Origin: an uncultured Rhodospirillales bacterium
GTDB taxonomy: Bacteria > Pseudomonadota > Alphaproteobacteria > Rhodospirillales > UBA2165
NCBI GenBank assembly: GCA_913055735.1
Contig: CAJXKD010000002.1
Span: forward strand, 1,048,150-1,087,792
Direction of reading: 5' to 3'
DNA: 39,643 bases
The notes beneath the pieces are model-generated. The model worked only from the letters and a program-made list of their open reading frames with translations. It did not search any database and was not told where the DNA came from. Both the position numbers and the translations under genes were made by a program. Shown piece by piece: positions 33,041 through 39,643 of the stretch (the first letter of the stretch is position 1; the number at the start of each line of letters is the position of its first letter).

Positions 33041-33580
33041 TTAATTGGCGAAGGGCATATTGAAACCCTTGAGAAGCGCGAGCGCCTCTTCATTGGATTT
33101 CGCCGTTGTACAAATCACGATATCCATGCCCCGGATCTGATCGACCTGATCGTAGTTGATTTCCGGGAACACGATCTGTTCCTTCAAACCGAAGTTATAG
33201 TTGCCCCGGCCGTCGAACGATTTCGACGAAATGCCCCGGAAGTCGCGAATCCGCGGCATGGCGATATTGACCAGACGGTCGAGGAACTCATACATCCGTT
33301 CGCCGCGCAGGGTTACCTTGCAGCCGACCGGCATGCCTTCGCGCAACTTGAAGTTGGCGATCGACTTGCGGGCCCGGGTGACGACCGCCTTTTGTCCGGC
33401 GATCAATCCCATTTCTTCGACGGCCGAATTGACCTTCTTGGAATCGGTCGCGGCTTCGCCGACGCCCATGTTGATCACGATCTTCTCCAGCTTCGGTACC
33501 TGCATACCGTTCTTGTAACCGAACTCCTGCATCAATGCCGGACGGACCGTTTCCTCGAAATGCTGCTGTAAACGCGCCAT
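33041..33580 (-). CDS. rplE: 50S ribosomal protein L5
   Basis: 179 residues. L5 binds 5S rRNA and forms a bridge between the central protuberance and the 30S head. Diagnostic segments are [32 protein letters not shown] sequence, [17 protein letters not shown], and the C-terminal [19 protein letters not shown]. It starts 14 bases after rplX in the spc operon, with normal length and no defects. Confidence 0.98.
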   Translation of the reverse strand: MARLQQHFEETVRPALMQEFGYKNGMQVPKLEKIVINMGVGEAATDSKKVNSAVEEMGLIAGQKAVVTRARKSIANFKLREGMPVGCKVTLRGERMYEFLDRLVNIAMPRIRDFRGISSKSFDGRGNYNFGLKEQIVFPEINYDQVDQIRGMDIVICTTAKSNEEALALLKGFNMPFAN

Positions 33581-33594
33581 AACGATAAACCTTG

Positions 33595-33948
33595 TTAATC
33601 AATCAGTTCGCCGGAACGCTTGGCGAAACGGACCTTACGGCCGTCCTCCAGCGTCCGGTAGCCGACACGGGTCGGCTGGCTGTCCTTCGGGTCCACATGC
33701 GCCAAATTGGACACGTGGATGGGCGCTTCGCGCTCCAGAATGCCACCGGCACTGGCCTGGCTCGGCGCCGTGTGACGTTTGACCATATTCACGCCCTGCA
33801 CGATCGCCTTGCCGTCTGACGGCACCATGCGCAGAATCTCGCCGGTCTTGCCCTTGTCACGGCCGGAAAGGACCACGACTTTGTCGCCTTTGCGCACCTT
33901 GTAACGTACGGGCTTCTTTTTCTTCTGTTCGTTCTTCTGTCCCGGCAT
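33595..33948 (-). CDS. rplX: 50S ribosomal protein L24
   Basis: 117 residues from the ATG at 33948. That ATG shares one base with the rplN stop (TGATG); a GTG three bases earlier is an alternative. L24 is an assembly initiator of the large subunit. The KOW motif is [20 protein letters not shown], followed by [15 protein letters not shown] and [15 protein letters not shown]. The Lys-rich N-terminal segment ([10 protein letters not shown]) is a short extension to the usual start. Confidence 0.95.
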   Translation of the reverse strand: MPGQKNEQKKKKPVRYKVRKGDKVVVLSGRDKGKTGEILRMVPSDGKAIVQGVNMVKRHTAPSQASAGGILEREAPIHVSNLAHVDPKDSQPTRVGYRTLEDGRKVRFAKRSGELID

Positions 33949-34316
33949 CACAGCACCTCCGGCGCGAGCGAAATGATCTTCATGTAGTTCTTGGCACGCA
34001 ACTCGCGGGTCACCGGGCCAAAAATACGGGTCCCAATGGGCTCGTTCTGCTGATTGATCAGCACGGCGGCATTGTGATCGAAGCGGATCGCGCTGCCGTC
34101 GTTGCGGCGAATTTCCTTCGCCGTGCGCACGACCACCGCACGATACATCTCACCCTTTTTCACGCGGCCACGCGGGATGGCTTCCTTCACCGAGACGACG
34201 ATCACGTCGCCAACGGAGGCGGACTTGCGCTTGGAGCCCCCGAGCACCTTGATGCATTGGACCCTGCGCGCGCCCGAATTGTCGGCGACATCCAGGTTTG
34301 TCTGCATCTGAATCAT
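33948..34316 (-). CDS. rplN: 50S ribosomal protein L14
   Basis: 122 residues, the canonical length. L14 lies at the subunit interface and contacts 16S rRNA helix 14. [40 protein letters not shown] and [23 protein letters not shown] are conserved, in order. It starts 42 bases after rpsQ, the S10-spc operon boundary; I see no strong promoter in that gap, so read-through from the S10 operon is likely. Confidence 0.98.
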   Translation of the reverse strand: MIQMQTNLDVADNSGARRVQCIKVLGGSKRKSASVGDVIVVSVKEAIPRGRVKKGEMYRAVVVRTAKEIRRNDGSAIRFDHNAAVLINQQNEPIGTRIFGPVTRELRAKNYMKIISLAPEVL

Positions 34317-34358
34317 GGCGTTCTACCTTCTTGTTCTTCGGTTCCGAACCGCCCCCGA

Positions 34359-34598
34359 TCAGGAGGCCGCCTCGCTTACCACTTCCCAACGTTTGCGCTT
34401 GGACAAGGGCTTGCACTCCTGGATGCTGACCTTGTCCCCGATCTTGTGAGCGTTGTCCTCGTCATGAGCGACATACTTCTTCGACCGGGTGATGAACTTC
34501 TTGTACAGCGGATGCATGACGCGCCGTTCAACATTGACGACGATCGTTTTATCCATCTTGTCGCTAACCACGACACCTTGCATGACACGCCTAGGCAT
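34359..34598 (-). CDS. rpsQ: 30S ribosomal protein S17
   Basis: 79 residues. S17 is a primary binder of 16S rRNA 5' domain. [20 protein letters not shown] and [14 protein letters not shown] are the diagnostic motifs, with [20 protein letters not shown] at the C-terminus. It starts 12 bases after rpmC and is the last gene of the S10 operon by the E. coli definition. Confidence 0.98.
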   Translation of the reverse strand: MPRRVMQGVVVSDKMDKTIVVNVERRVMHPLYKKFITRSKKYVAHDEDNAHKIGDKVSIQECKPLSKRKRWEVVSEAAS

Positions 34599-34610
34599 TT
34601 CTTTGGCTCC

Positions 34611-34808
34611 TTAACTTTCGGCGCGGTTTTTCTGGCCGAGCACTGTTTTGATGCGCGCGATATCGCGACGCACTTCGCGCACCCGAGCCGTGTTTTCCAA
34701 CTGACCGCTCGCCTGCTGGAAACGCAAGTTGAACGCTTCCTTCGACAGGTCTTCCAGCTGCTGTTTCAATTCGTCGGGCGTCTTGGCCCGAACATCCGCC
34801 GCTTTCAT
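34611..34808 (-). CDS. rpmC: 50S ribosomal protein L29
   Basis: 65 residues, two antiparallel helices. L29 lies at the peptide exit tunnel next to L23 and contributes to docking of signal recognition particle and trigger factor. [20 protein letters not shown] and the C-terminal [19 protein letters not shown] are diagnostic. It begins 30 bases after rplP. Confidence 0.97.
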   Translation of the reverse strand: MKAADVRAKTPDELKQQLEDLSKEAFNLRFQQASGQLENTARVREVRRDIARIKTVLGQKNRAES

Positions 34809-34838
34809 CGTCTTAACTTCCTCTACGCCCTGGCCACC

Positions 34839-35249
34839 CTAGTGGAGGCGTTGCACGAACTTGGTTTGATTGGGCAGCTTTGCCGCCGCCAACTCAAAGG
34901 CACGCCGCGCGACATCTTCGGGCACACCGTCGATTTCGAACATAACGCGGCCCGGCTTCACGCGCGCCACCCAGAACTCGGGCGAGCCTTTACCTTTACC
35001 CTGACGCACTTCGGCCGGTTTGCTCGACACCGGAACGTCCGGGAAAATACGAATCCAGACACGGCCGGCACGTTTCATCTGACGCGTGATCGTGCGGCGT
35101 GCCGCTTCGATCTGACGAGCCGTCACCCGCGCCGGGGTCACCGCCTTCAGCCCATAGGAGCCGAAATTCAACGCCGTACCGCCCTTGGCCAGGCCATGGA
35201 TCCGACCCTTGTGGGCCTTGCGGAATTTGGTGCGTTTAGGTTGCAACAT
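34839..35249 (-). CDS. rplP: 50S ribosomal protein L16
   Basis: 136 residues. L16 organises the A-site and elbow region of 23S rRNA and is essential for peptidyl transfer. [19 protein letters not shown], the basic [19 protein letters not shown], and [17 protein letters not shown] are conserved. It starts 18 bases after rpsC in the S10 operon. Confidence 0.98.
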   Translation of the reverse strand: MLQPKRTKFRKAHKGRIHGLAKGGTALNFGSYGLKAVTPARVTARQIEAARRTITRQMKRAGRVWIRIFPDVPVSSKPAEVRQGKGKGSPEFWVARVKPGRVMFEIDGVPEDVARRAFELAAAKLPNQTKFVQRLH

Positions 35250-35267
35250 CTTCTTTTATCCCGTTCC

Positions 35268-35948
35268 TCAGCGCGCCGGTTGCTGTTCCAGCGCACGCTT
35301 GTCCACCGCCATCGGATCGTGTTCGAGAATCTCGCCCCGATAGACCCAAACCTTCACGCCACAAGCGCCATAGGTCGTCCGGGCCGTCGCCGTCCCGTAA
35401 TCAACGTCGGCACGCAGCGTGTGCAGCGGCACCTGACCTTCGCGGTACCATTCCGTGCGCGCGATTTCCGCGCCGCCGAGACGGCCGCCGCAGTTGATCC
35501 GGATGCCCTCGGCACCGAGACGCATCGCCGATTGAACGGCGCGCTTCATGGCACGGCGGAAGGCGATCCGGCGCTCAAGCTGCTGCGCGATATTTTCGGC
35601 AATAAGCTTGGCGTCGATCTCGGGCTTGCGTATCTCAACAATATTGAGGTTCACGTCGGCGCCCGTCTTCTTCGACAGTTCGCGGCGCAGCACCTCGATG
35701 TCGGCGCCTTTCTTGCCGATCACCACACCCGGACGCGCCGTGTGGATGGTGATGCGGGCCTTCTTCGCCGGGCGTTCGATAACCACCTTGGACAGACCGG
35801 CCTGATGAAGCCGCTTCTGCAGCATGGTACGAAGCTCGAGGTCTTCGTGCAGCAGATCGGCGTAATCATCATCGTTGGCGAACCACCGCGAATCCCAGGT
35901 GCGGTTGATGCCAAGCCGGAAGCCGATTGGATTGACCTTCTGTCCCAT
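35268..35948 (-). CDS. rpsC: 30S ribosomal protein S3
   Basis: 226 residues from the ATG at 35948 ([20 protein letters not shown], the universal start). An in-frame ATG 8 codons earlier lies inside the rplV end and is rejected. S3 forms the mRNA entry with S4 and S5 and has helicase activity. The type II KH domain includes [20 protein letters not shown]. The C-terminal domain has [16 protein letters not shown] sequence and [16 protein letters not shown]. It begins 1 base after the rplV stop. Confidence 0.98.
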   Translation of the reverse strand: MGQKVNPIGFRLGINRTWDSRWFANDDDYADLLHEDLELRTMLQKRLHQAGLSKVVIERPAKKARITIHTARPGVVIGKKGADIEVLRRELSKKTGADVNLNIVEIRKPEIDAKLIAENIAQQLERRIAFRRAMKRAVQSAMRLGAEGIRINCGGRLGGAEIARTEWYREGQVPLHTLRADVDYGTATARTTYGACGVKVWVYRGEILEHDPMAVDKRALEQQPAR

Positions 35949-35949
35949 A

Positions 35950-36330
35950 TTAAGCCGTCTCCTCGCGTTCACGCACGACGATGGTCAAATTGCTGAAGGG
36001 CTTAAAAATACGCCCCATCCGACCCCGTGCCCGAGGACGCCAGCGTTTCATTACAAAATCGCGGCCCGTCGACGCTTCGGCCACATAGAGCCGGTCGACG
36101 TCGAGCTGCTGGTTGTTTTCCGCGTTGGCGATCGCCGACTGCAGAACCTTCTTCACCTCATTGGCGACGCGGCGCTTGGAGAAGGTGAGCTCGCTCAACG
36201 CCTTCTCACAGTCCTGCCCGCGAATTGCCTGGGCAACGACATTCAGCTTTTGCGGGCTGGTACGGATCAGCCGCGCGTAGGCCATCGCCTCGTTCTCCGC
36301 CACTTTGCGGGGCGCTGATTTCTTGCCCAT
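35950..36330 (-). CDS. rplV: 50S ribosomal protein L22
   Basis: 126 residues. L22 lines the exit tunnel; its long beta hairpin, here within [20 protein letters not shown], forms the constriction associated with macrolide resistance. [17 protein letters not shown] is the core motif. The N-terminal [15 protein letters not shown] extension is typical of alphaproteobacteria. It lies 3 bases after rpsS. Confidence 0.98.
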   Translation of the reverse strand: MGKKSAPRKVAENEAMAYARLIRTSPQKLNVVAQAIRGQDCEKALSELTFSKRRVANEVKKVLQSAIANAENNQQLDVDRLYVAEASTGRDFVMKRWRPRARGRMGRIFKPFSNLTIVVREREETA

Positions 36331-36333
36331 CGC

Positions 36334-36612
36334 TTAGTCCCTCTTCGCCTTGCGGTCGGCCGTATGACCGAAATACTGCCGCGTCGGCGAAAACTCGCCG
36401 AACTTGTGGCCCACCATGTTCTCGGTCACCAGGACCGGAATGAACTTCTGACCGTTGTAGACGCCGAAATTCAAGCCGACGAACTGTGGCAGAATGGTAG
36501 ACCGCCGCGACCAGGTCTTGATCACTTCGTTGCGGCCCGAAGCGCGCGACTTTTCTGCCTTCTTCAGCAGATACGCGTCGACGAACGGTCCCTTTGAAAC
36601 TGAACGAGCCAT
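36334..36612 (-). CDS. rpsS: 30S ribosomal protein S19
   Basis: 92 residues, canonical length. S19 sits in the 30S head with S13 and bridges to the large subunit. [40 protein letters not shown] and [20 protein letters not shown] are the family motifs, in order. It follows rplB by 10 bases. Confidence 0.99.
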   Translation of the reverse strand: MARSVSKGPFVDAYLLKKAEKSRASGRNEVIKTWSRRSTILPQFVGLNFGVYNGQKFIPVLVTENMVGHKFGEFSPTRQYFGHTADRKAKRD

Positions 36613-36622
36613 GATCCCTCTC

Positions 36623-37450
36623 CTAGCGCTTCTTGCGACGCCGCATGATCAGGCGGTCCGTCTTCTTGTTCGAACGTGTGCGCTTACCCTTGGTCGGTAC
36701 GCCCCAGGGCGACACCGGATGACGGCCGCCAGAGGTCCGGCCCTCACCACCACCATGGGGGTGGTCGACCGGGTTCATCGCGACACCGCGGACCGACGGG
36801 CGCTTGCCCAGCCACCGCTTACGGCCGGCCTTACCGAGCTTGATGTTGGCCTGATCCGGATTGGACACCGCGCCGATCGTCGCCATGCACTCGGCGCGAA
36901 CCATGCGGATCTCGCCGGAGGTCAGGCGAAGCTGTGCGTAGCCCTGATCCTTACCGATCAACTGAACGTAGGTCCCTGCGGAGCGGGCCATCTGGCCGCC
37001 GGCGCCGACCTTCATCTCAACATTGTGGATGATGGTCCCGACGGGGATGTTCTGCATCGGCAGCGCATTGCCCGGCTTGATGTCGACGCGCTCGCCCGAA
37101 ACCACCTTATCGCCGGCCTTCAACCGCTGCGGCGCCAGGATGTAGGATTTTTCGCCGTCCTCATAAGCAATCAGCGCGATGAATGCGGAACGGTTGGGAT
37201 CGTACTCAAGCCGCTCGACCGTCGCCGGCACATCGAACTTCTGCCGTTTGAAGTCAACAATCCGGTAGCGGCGCTTGTGCCCGCCACCCCGACGGCGCGC
37301 CGTAACGCGGCCGTTATTGTTCCGTCCACCCTTGCTCGCCAAACCTTCGGTCAGCGACTTTTCCGGTTTTCCTTTCCACAGGTCGGAACGGTCCACTTGG
37401 ACCAGCGACCGGCGGCCCGGAGATGTTGGTTTAAATGTCTTCAACGCCAT
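36623..37450 (-). CDS. rplB: 50S ribosomal protein L2
   Basis: 275 residues. L2 is one of the most conserved 23S rRNA binders, near the peptidyl transferase centre and bridge B7b. [19 protein letters not shown] opens it. The RNA-binding core has [18 protein letters not shown] and [12 protein letters not shown]. The C-terminus has [20 protein letters not shown] with the functionally important His. It begins 3 bases after rplW. Confidence 0.99.
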   Translation of the reverse strand: MALKTFKPTSPGRRSLVQVDRSDLWKGKPEKSLTEGLASKGGRNNNGRVTARRRGGGHKRRYRIVDFKRQKFDVPATVERLEYDPNRSAFIALIAYEDGEKSYILAPQRLKAGDKVVSGERVDIKPGNALPMQNIPVGTIIHNVEMKVGAGGQMARSAGTYVQLIGKDQGYAQLRLTSGEIRMVRAECMATIGAVSNPDQANIKLGKAGRKRWLGKRPSVRGVAMNPVDHPHGGGEGRTSGGRHPVSPWGVPTKGKRTRSNKKTDRLIMRRRKKR

Positions 37451-37453
37451 CGA

Positions 37454-37777
37454 TTAAACACCCGTCGTCACGTCAATCGAATCGCCGTCGGCGAGCGTGA
37501 CGATCGCTTTTTTGACATCGGACCGCTTGCCGGGCCGGCCGCGGAACCGTTTCGTTTTGCCTTTCTGGAGGATAGTGTTGACCGCCGTTACCTTGACGTC
37601 GAACAACCCCTCCACTGCGGCCCGGATTTCCGGTTTGGTGGCCTCAACAGGCACCCGGAAACAAACTTGATTGTGCTCCGAGATCACCGTCGACTTTTCG
37701 GTGATCAGCGGCGAGCGGATAAGAGAGTACATACGCTCGCGGCTCGGATTGGCTTTGATGCCGCTGTACTTGCTCAT
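37454..37777 (-). CDS. rplW: 50S ribosomal protein L23
   Basis: 107 residues. L23 sits at the tunnel exit and is the docking site for trigger factor and [23 protein letters not shown] and the internal [20 protein letters not shown] are diagnostic, followed by [19 protein letters not shown]. Its ATG overlaps the rplD stop by four bases (ATGA), indicating coupled translation. Confidence 0.98.
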   Translation of the reverse strand: MSKYSGIKANPSRERMYSLIRSPLITEKSTVISEHNQVCFRVPVEATKPEIRAAVEGLFDVKVTAVNTILQKGKTKRFRGRPGKRSDVKKAIVTLADGDSIDVTTGV

Positions 37778-38394
37778 TTCAACCGCTCCTGCAACTGGGC
37801 AACCGCGCCCTTGGTCAGCACCAGCGTGTCGCGGCGCAGAATGTCATAAACATTGGCACCGACCTGAGGCAGTACGTCGACCCCAATGATGTTGCTGGCC
37901 GCGCGGCTGAAATTCTCGTCAACCTTGTCGGCATCGATCACCAGCGCCGAGGTCCAGCCCAGAGCCTTGATCTGCTTCGCCAGATCGCCCGTCTTGGCGG
38001 CCTTCATCTTGGCGTCGTCGAGCACCACCAGCTTGCCTTCCGCCTGCTTGGCCGACAGGGCCGTCCGCAGGGCAAGCCGCCGGACTTTCTTCGGCAGGTC
38101 ATAGCCATGTTCGCGCACGACCGGACCGAACGCGGTACCACCGCCCCGCATCTGCGGTGCCTTGCGATCACCCTGGCGGGCACGACCGGTTCCCTTCTGG
38201 CGGAAAGGCTTCGCGCCCGTACCGCTCACCTCGTTCCGGGTCTTGGTCTTGTGGGTTCCGGCCCGGCGTTTCGCCAGCTGCCAATTGACCGCACGCGCTA
38301 AGAGATCGGGACGGGCATCCAAACCGAACACCACGTCGTCGAGATCGATCTCGCCGACCTTCTTGTTGTCCAAACTAATGACCGGGCATTTCAT
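37774..38394 (-). CDS. rplD: 50S ribosomal protein L4
   Basis: 206 residues. L4 reaches into the exit tunnel with a long loop; in enterobacteria it also represses the S10 operon. The loop is [19 protein letters not shown] followed by RGGGTAFGP. The core carries [20 protein letters not shown] and the C-terminal [19 protein letters not shown]. It starts 6 bases after rplC. I see no S10-type leader hairpin of the enteric kind upstream of rpsJ, so L4 autoregulation is not supported here. Confidence 0.98.
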   Translation of the reverse strand: MKCPVISLDNKKVGEIDLDDVVFGLDARPDLLARAVNWQLAKRRAGTHKTKTRNEVSGTGAKPFRQKGTGRARQGDRKAPQMRGGGTAFGPVVREHGYDLPKKVRRLALRTALSAKQAEGKLVVLDDAKMKAAKTGDLAKQIKALGWTSALVIDADKVDENFSRAASNIIGVDVLPQVGANVYDILRRDTLVLTKGAVAQLQERLK

Positions 38395-38400
38395 CGCCGC

Positions 38401-39177
38401 TTAGTCCTCTTTTTCCGCCGCAGCGTCATCGGCGGGCGCGCTTTCCACGACCGCTTCTTCAGCTCCGGTTTCCTCTGCTTGTTCTTCTTGAGCCGCTTCC
38501 ACACCGCCAACAACGGCACCCGGCATCGGCACGCCTTCCGGCAGCGCCTTCTTCAACGCGTCGCGCACCAGGATGTAGCTGCCCTTAGCCCCCGGCACGG
38601 CGCCTTTGATCAACACCAAACCGCGTTCAGCATCGGTGGAAACCACTTCGAGGTTCTGCTGGGTCACCTGAACGTCGCCCAACTGACCGGCCATTTTCTT
38701 GCCCTTGAACACCTTGCCGGGATCCTGGCACTGACCGGTGGAGCCAAGCGCGCGGTGGCTGATGGAAACGCCGTGTGACGCCCGAAGACCGGCAAAACCG
38801 TGCCGCTTCATGCCGCCGGCAAAACCCTTACCCTTGGTCGACCCAACCACGTCGACGAATTGACCGGCAATGAAGTGATCCGCCGTCAGCTCCGCGCCGA
38901 CATTGATCATCGCGTCCTCGGTCACCCGGAACTCGGCGAGCTTCCGCTTCGGTTCCACCTTGGCCTTGGCGAAATGGCCGCGCTGCGCCTTCGTGACGTT
39001 CTTCACCTTGGCGCCGCCGACGCCGATCTGCACGGCGTTGTAGCCGTCCTTGTCCGCCGTCCGGTTGGCAACCACCTGGCAGCTGTCCACCTTCAACACG
39101 GTCACGGGGATATGGGTCCCGTCTTCGGCGAAGACGGCGCTCATACCCATTTTCTGTGCGATCAATCCGGTTCTCAT
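38401..39177 (-). CDS. rplC: 50S ribosomal protein L3 with long acidic C-terminal tail
   Basis: 258 residues, against about 210 for E. coli L3. L3 initiates 50S assembly and reaches the peptidyl transferase centre. [20 protein letters not shown] at the start, [19 protein letters not shown] sequence, and [20 protein letters not shown], which contains the Gln methylated by PrmB in other bacteria, are diagnostic. The last 30 or so residues are almost entirely Glu, Ala and Asp. Such tails occur in alphaproteobacterial L3, and their role is not known to me. It starts 11 bases after rpsJ. Confidence 0.98.
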   Translation of the reverse strand: MRTGLIAQKMGMSAVFAEDGTHIPVTVLKVDSCQVVANRTADKDGYNAVQIGVGGAKVKNVTKAQRGHFAKAKVEPKRKLAEFRVTEDAMINVGAELTADHFIAGQFVDVVGSTKGKGFAGGMKRHGFAGLRASHGVSISHRALGSTGQCQDPGKVFKGKKMAGQLGDVQVTQQNLEVVSTDAERGLVLIKGAVPGAKGSYILVRDALKKALPEGVPMPGAVVGGVEAAQEEQAEETGAEEAVVESAPADDAAAEKED

Positions 39178-39188
39178 AACACTTCAGC

Positions 39189-39500
39189 CTAGAGCTTGAT
39201 CTCGACGTCAACACCGGAGGCAAGGTCGAGCTTCATCAGCGCGTCCACCGTCTCCGGGGTCGGGTCAAGAATGTCCAACACCCGCTTATGGGTGCGAATT
39301 TCGAACTGCTCCCGCGACTTCTTATCGATGTGCGGCGAGCGCAGAACGGTGTACCTCTCGATCTTGGTGGGCAGCGGAATGGGCCCGCGCACCTGAGCAC
39401 CGGTCCGTTTCGCCGTATTGACGATTTCAATCGTCGATTGGTCCAGCACCCGGTGATCGAAGGCCTTAAGCCGTATCCGGATATTCTGACTGTCCACCAT
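39189..39500 (-). CDS. rpsJ: 30S ribosomal protein S10
   Basis: 103 residues. S10 is part of the 30S head and, with NusB, also acts in transcription antitermination. [40 protein letters not shown], and [20 protein letters not shown] are conserved. It is the first gene of the S10 operon. Only 65 bases separate it from tuf, and they contain a terminator-like hairpin that ends 17 bases before the start codon. Confidence 0.99.
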   Translation of the reverse strand: MVDSQNIRIRLKAFDHRVLDQSTIEIVNTAKRTGAQVRGPIPLPTKIERYTVLRSPHIDKKSREQFEIRTHKRVLDILDPTPETVDALMKLDLASGVDVEIKL

Positions 39501-39517
39501 TTGTCTTCTTTTGCCTC

Positions 39518-39551
39518 AAAAAACGATCGGCGCCCACGAACGGGCGCCGAT
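39518..39551 (-). terminator. terminator or attenuator between tuf and rpsJ
   Basis: A perfect 10-bp stem (39526-39535 with 39542-39551) has a 6-base loop reading GUUCGU in the transcript. Two bases after the stem come six U residues (39518-39523). It begins 14 bases after the tuf stop and leaves 17 bases before rpsJ, too little for a separate downstream promoter. Confidence 0.85.
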
Positions 39552-39565
39552 TGCTATTTCCAAAT

Positions 39566-39643
39566 TTACTCGATGATGCTCGCGACGACGCCTGCGCCGA
39601 CGGTACGGCCGCCTTCGCGGATGGCGAAACGCAGACCCTGGTC
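39566..39643 (-). CDS. tuf: elongation factor Tu, 3' end only
   Basis: The last 25 codons before the TAA at 39566-39568 read DQGLRFAIREGGRTVGAGVV, then ASIIE. This is the invariant C-terminal strand of EF-Tu domain III. The gene continues beyond the right edge. EF-Tu delivers aminoacyl-tRNA to the ribosome. The position upstream of rpsJ is the standard junction of the str and S10 operons. Confidence 0.97.
   Translation of the reverse strand, partial: DQGLRFAIREGGRTVGAGVVASIIE

Noticed and set aside
34074..35996. 640-codon plus-strand open frame opposite rplN to rpsC
   Set aside because: It is antisense to seven well-recognised ribosomal genes, has no family resemblance, and long antisense frames are expected from the GC-rich codon use of this genome.
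36613..37460. Possible rpmJ or other missing ribosomal genes in the cluster
   Set aside because: All usual S10-spc-alpha genes are present. Absence of rpmJ after secY is normal for this class and not a deletion.
36494..37849. 451-codon plus-strand open frame opposite rpsS, rplB and rplW
   Set aside because: Antisense shadow of conserved ribosomal genes, with no recognisable domain or ribosome binding site.
1..39643. CRISPR arrays, IS elements, prophage, defence or biosynthetic clusters
   Set aside because: I saw no regularly spaced repeats, transposase, integrase, phage or assembly-line genes; the content is housekeeping throughout.

Overview
The window is a GC-rich stretch of an alphaproteobacterial chromosome, probably Rhodospirillales-like (the order is an inference). 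The class call rests on three things. The ribosomal cluster has the order rplO-secY-adk-rpsM-rpsK-rpoA-rplQ with no rpmJ. There is an ATP12-type F1 assembly chaperone. There is also a DUF1194 protein and a malic enzyme fused to a phosphotransacetylase-like domain. No prophage, IS element, CRISPR array, toxin-antitoxin pair or defence island is visible, so this is mostly core genome.

Left part (1-9.4 kb). A small membrane protein is cut by the left edge. Next comes a membrane-anchored methyltransferase whose 3' end overlaps the 3' end of a convergent maeB-mgtE operon (malic enzyme, Mg2+ channel). A tRNA-Leu(GAG) with its own terminator follows, then lipB, which converges on pccA-acyP (biotin-carrying acyl-CoA carboxylase subunit, acylphosphatase). 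Upstream of pccA is an AT-rich regulatory region full of TTGC-type half sites, followed by a secreted DUF1194 protein.

Middle (9.5-17.7 kb). An mlaA/vacJ gene diverges from a plus-strand operon of three genes: an AAE3-like acyl-CoA synthetase, a ketopantoate-reductase-like enzyme and a rhomboid protease. Then come a tandem YciI-domain protein and a lone molybdenum hydroxylase large subunit with a recognisable promoter. Between that gene and a DOPA-dioxygenase-like gene lies a REP-type palindromic repeat cluster.

Minus-strand housekeeping block (17.7-25.4 kb). In transcription order: degQ, rarA, crcB, rluC-like, VOC protein, HAD phosphatase, ATP12 and pccB. Several junctions are 4-base stop/start overlaps, which suggests one translationally coupled unit. 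pccB lies about 9.5 kb from pccA.

Right part (25.4-39.6 kb). The complete S10-spc-alpha ribosomal cluster lies on the minus strand, from rpsJ to rplQ, preceded by the 3' end of tuf. A strong hairpin plus U-run sits between tuf and rpsJ. A near-consensus sigma70 promoter lies between adk and rpsM. A clean terminator follows rplQ.

No stretch over 300 bases lacks a gene. The longest is 8298-8544, where I see only regulatory-type sequence. I did not find a convincing new multi-gene system. The best leads are the FAM173-like membrane methyltransferase, the tuf-rpsJ hairpin, the TTGC motif cluster at pccA and the REP cluster.
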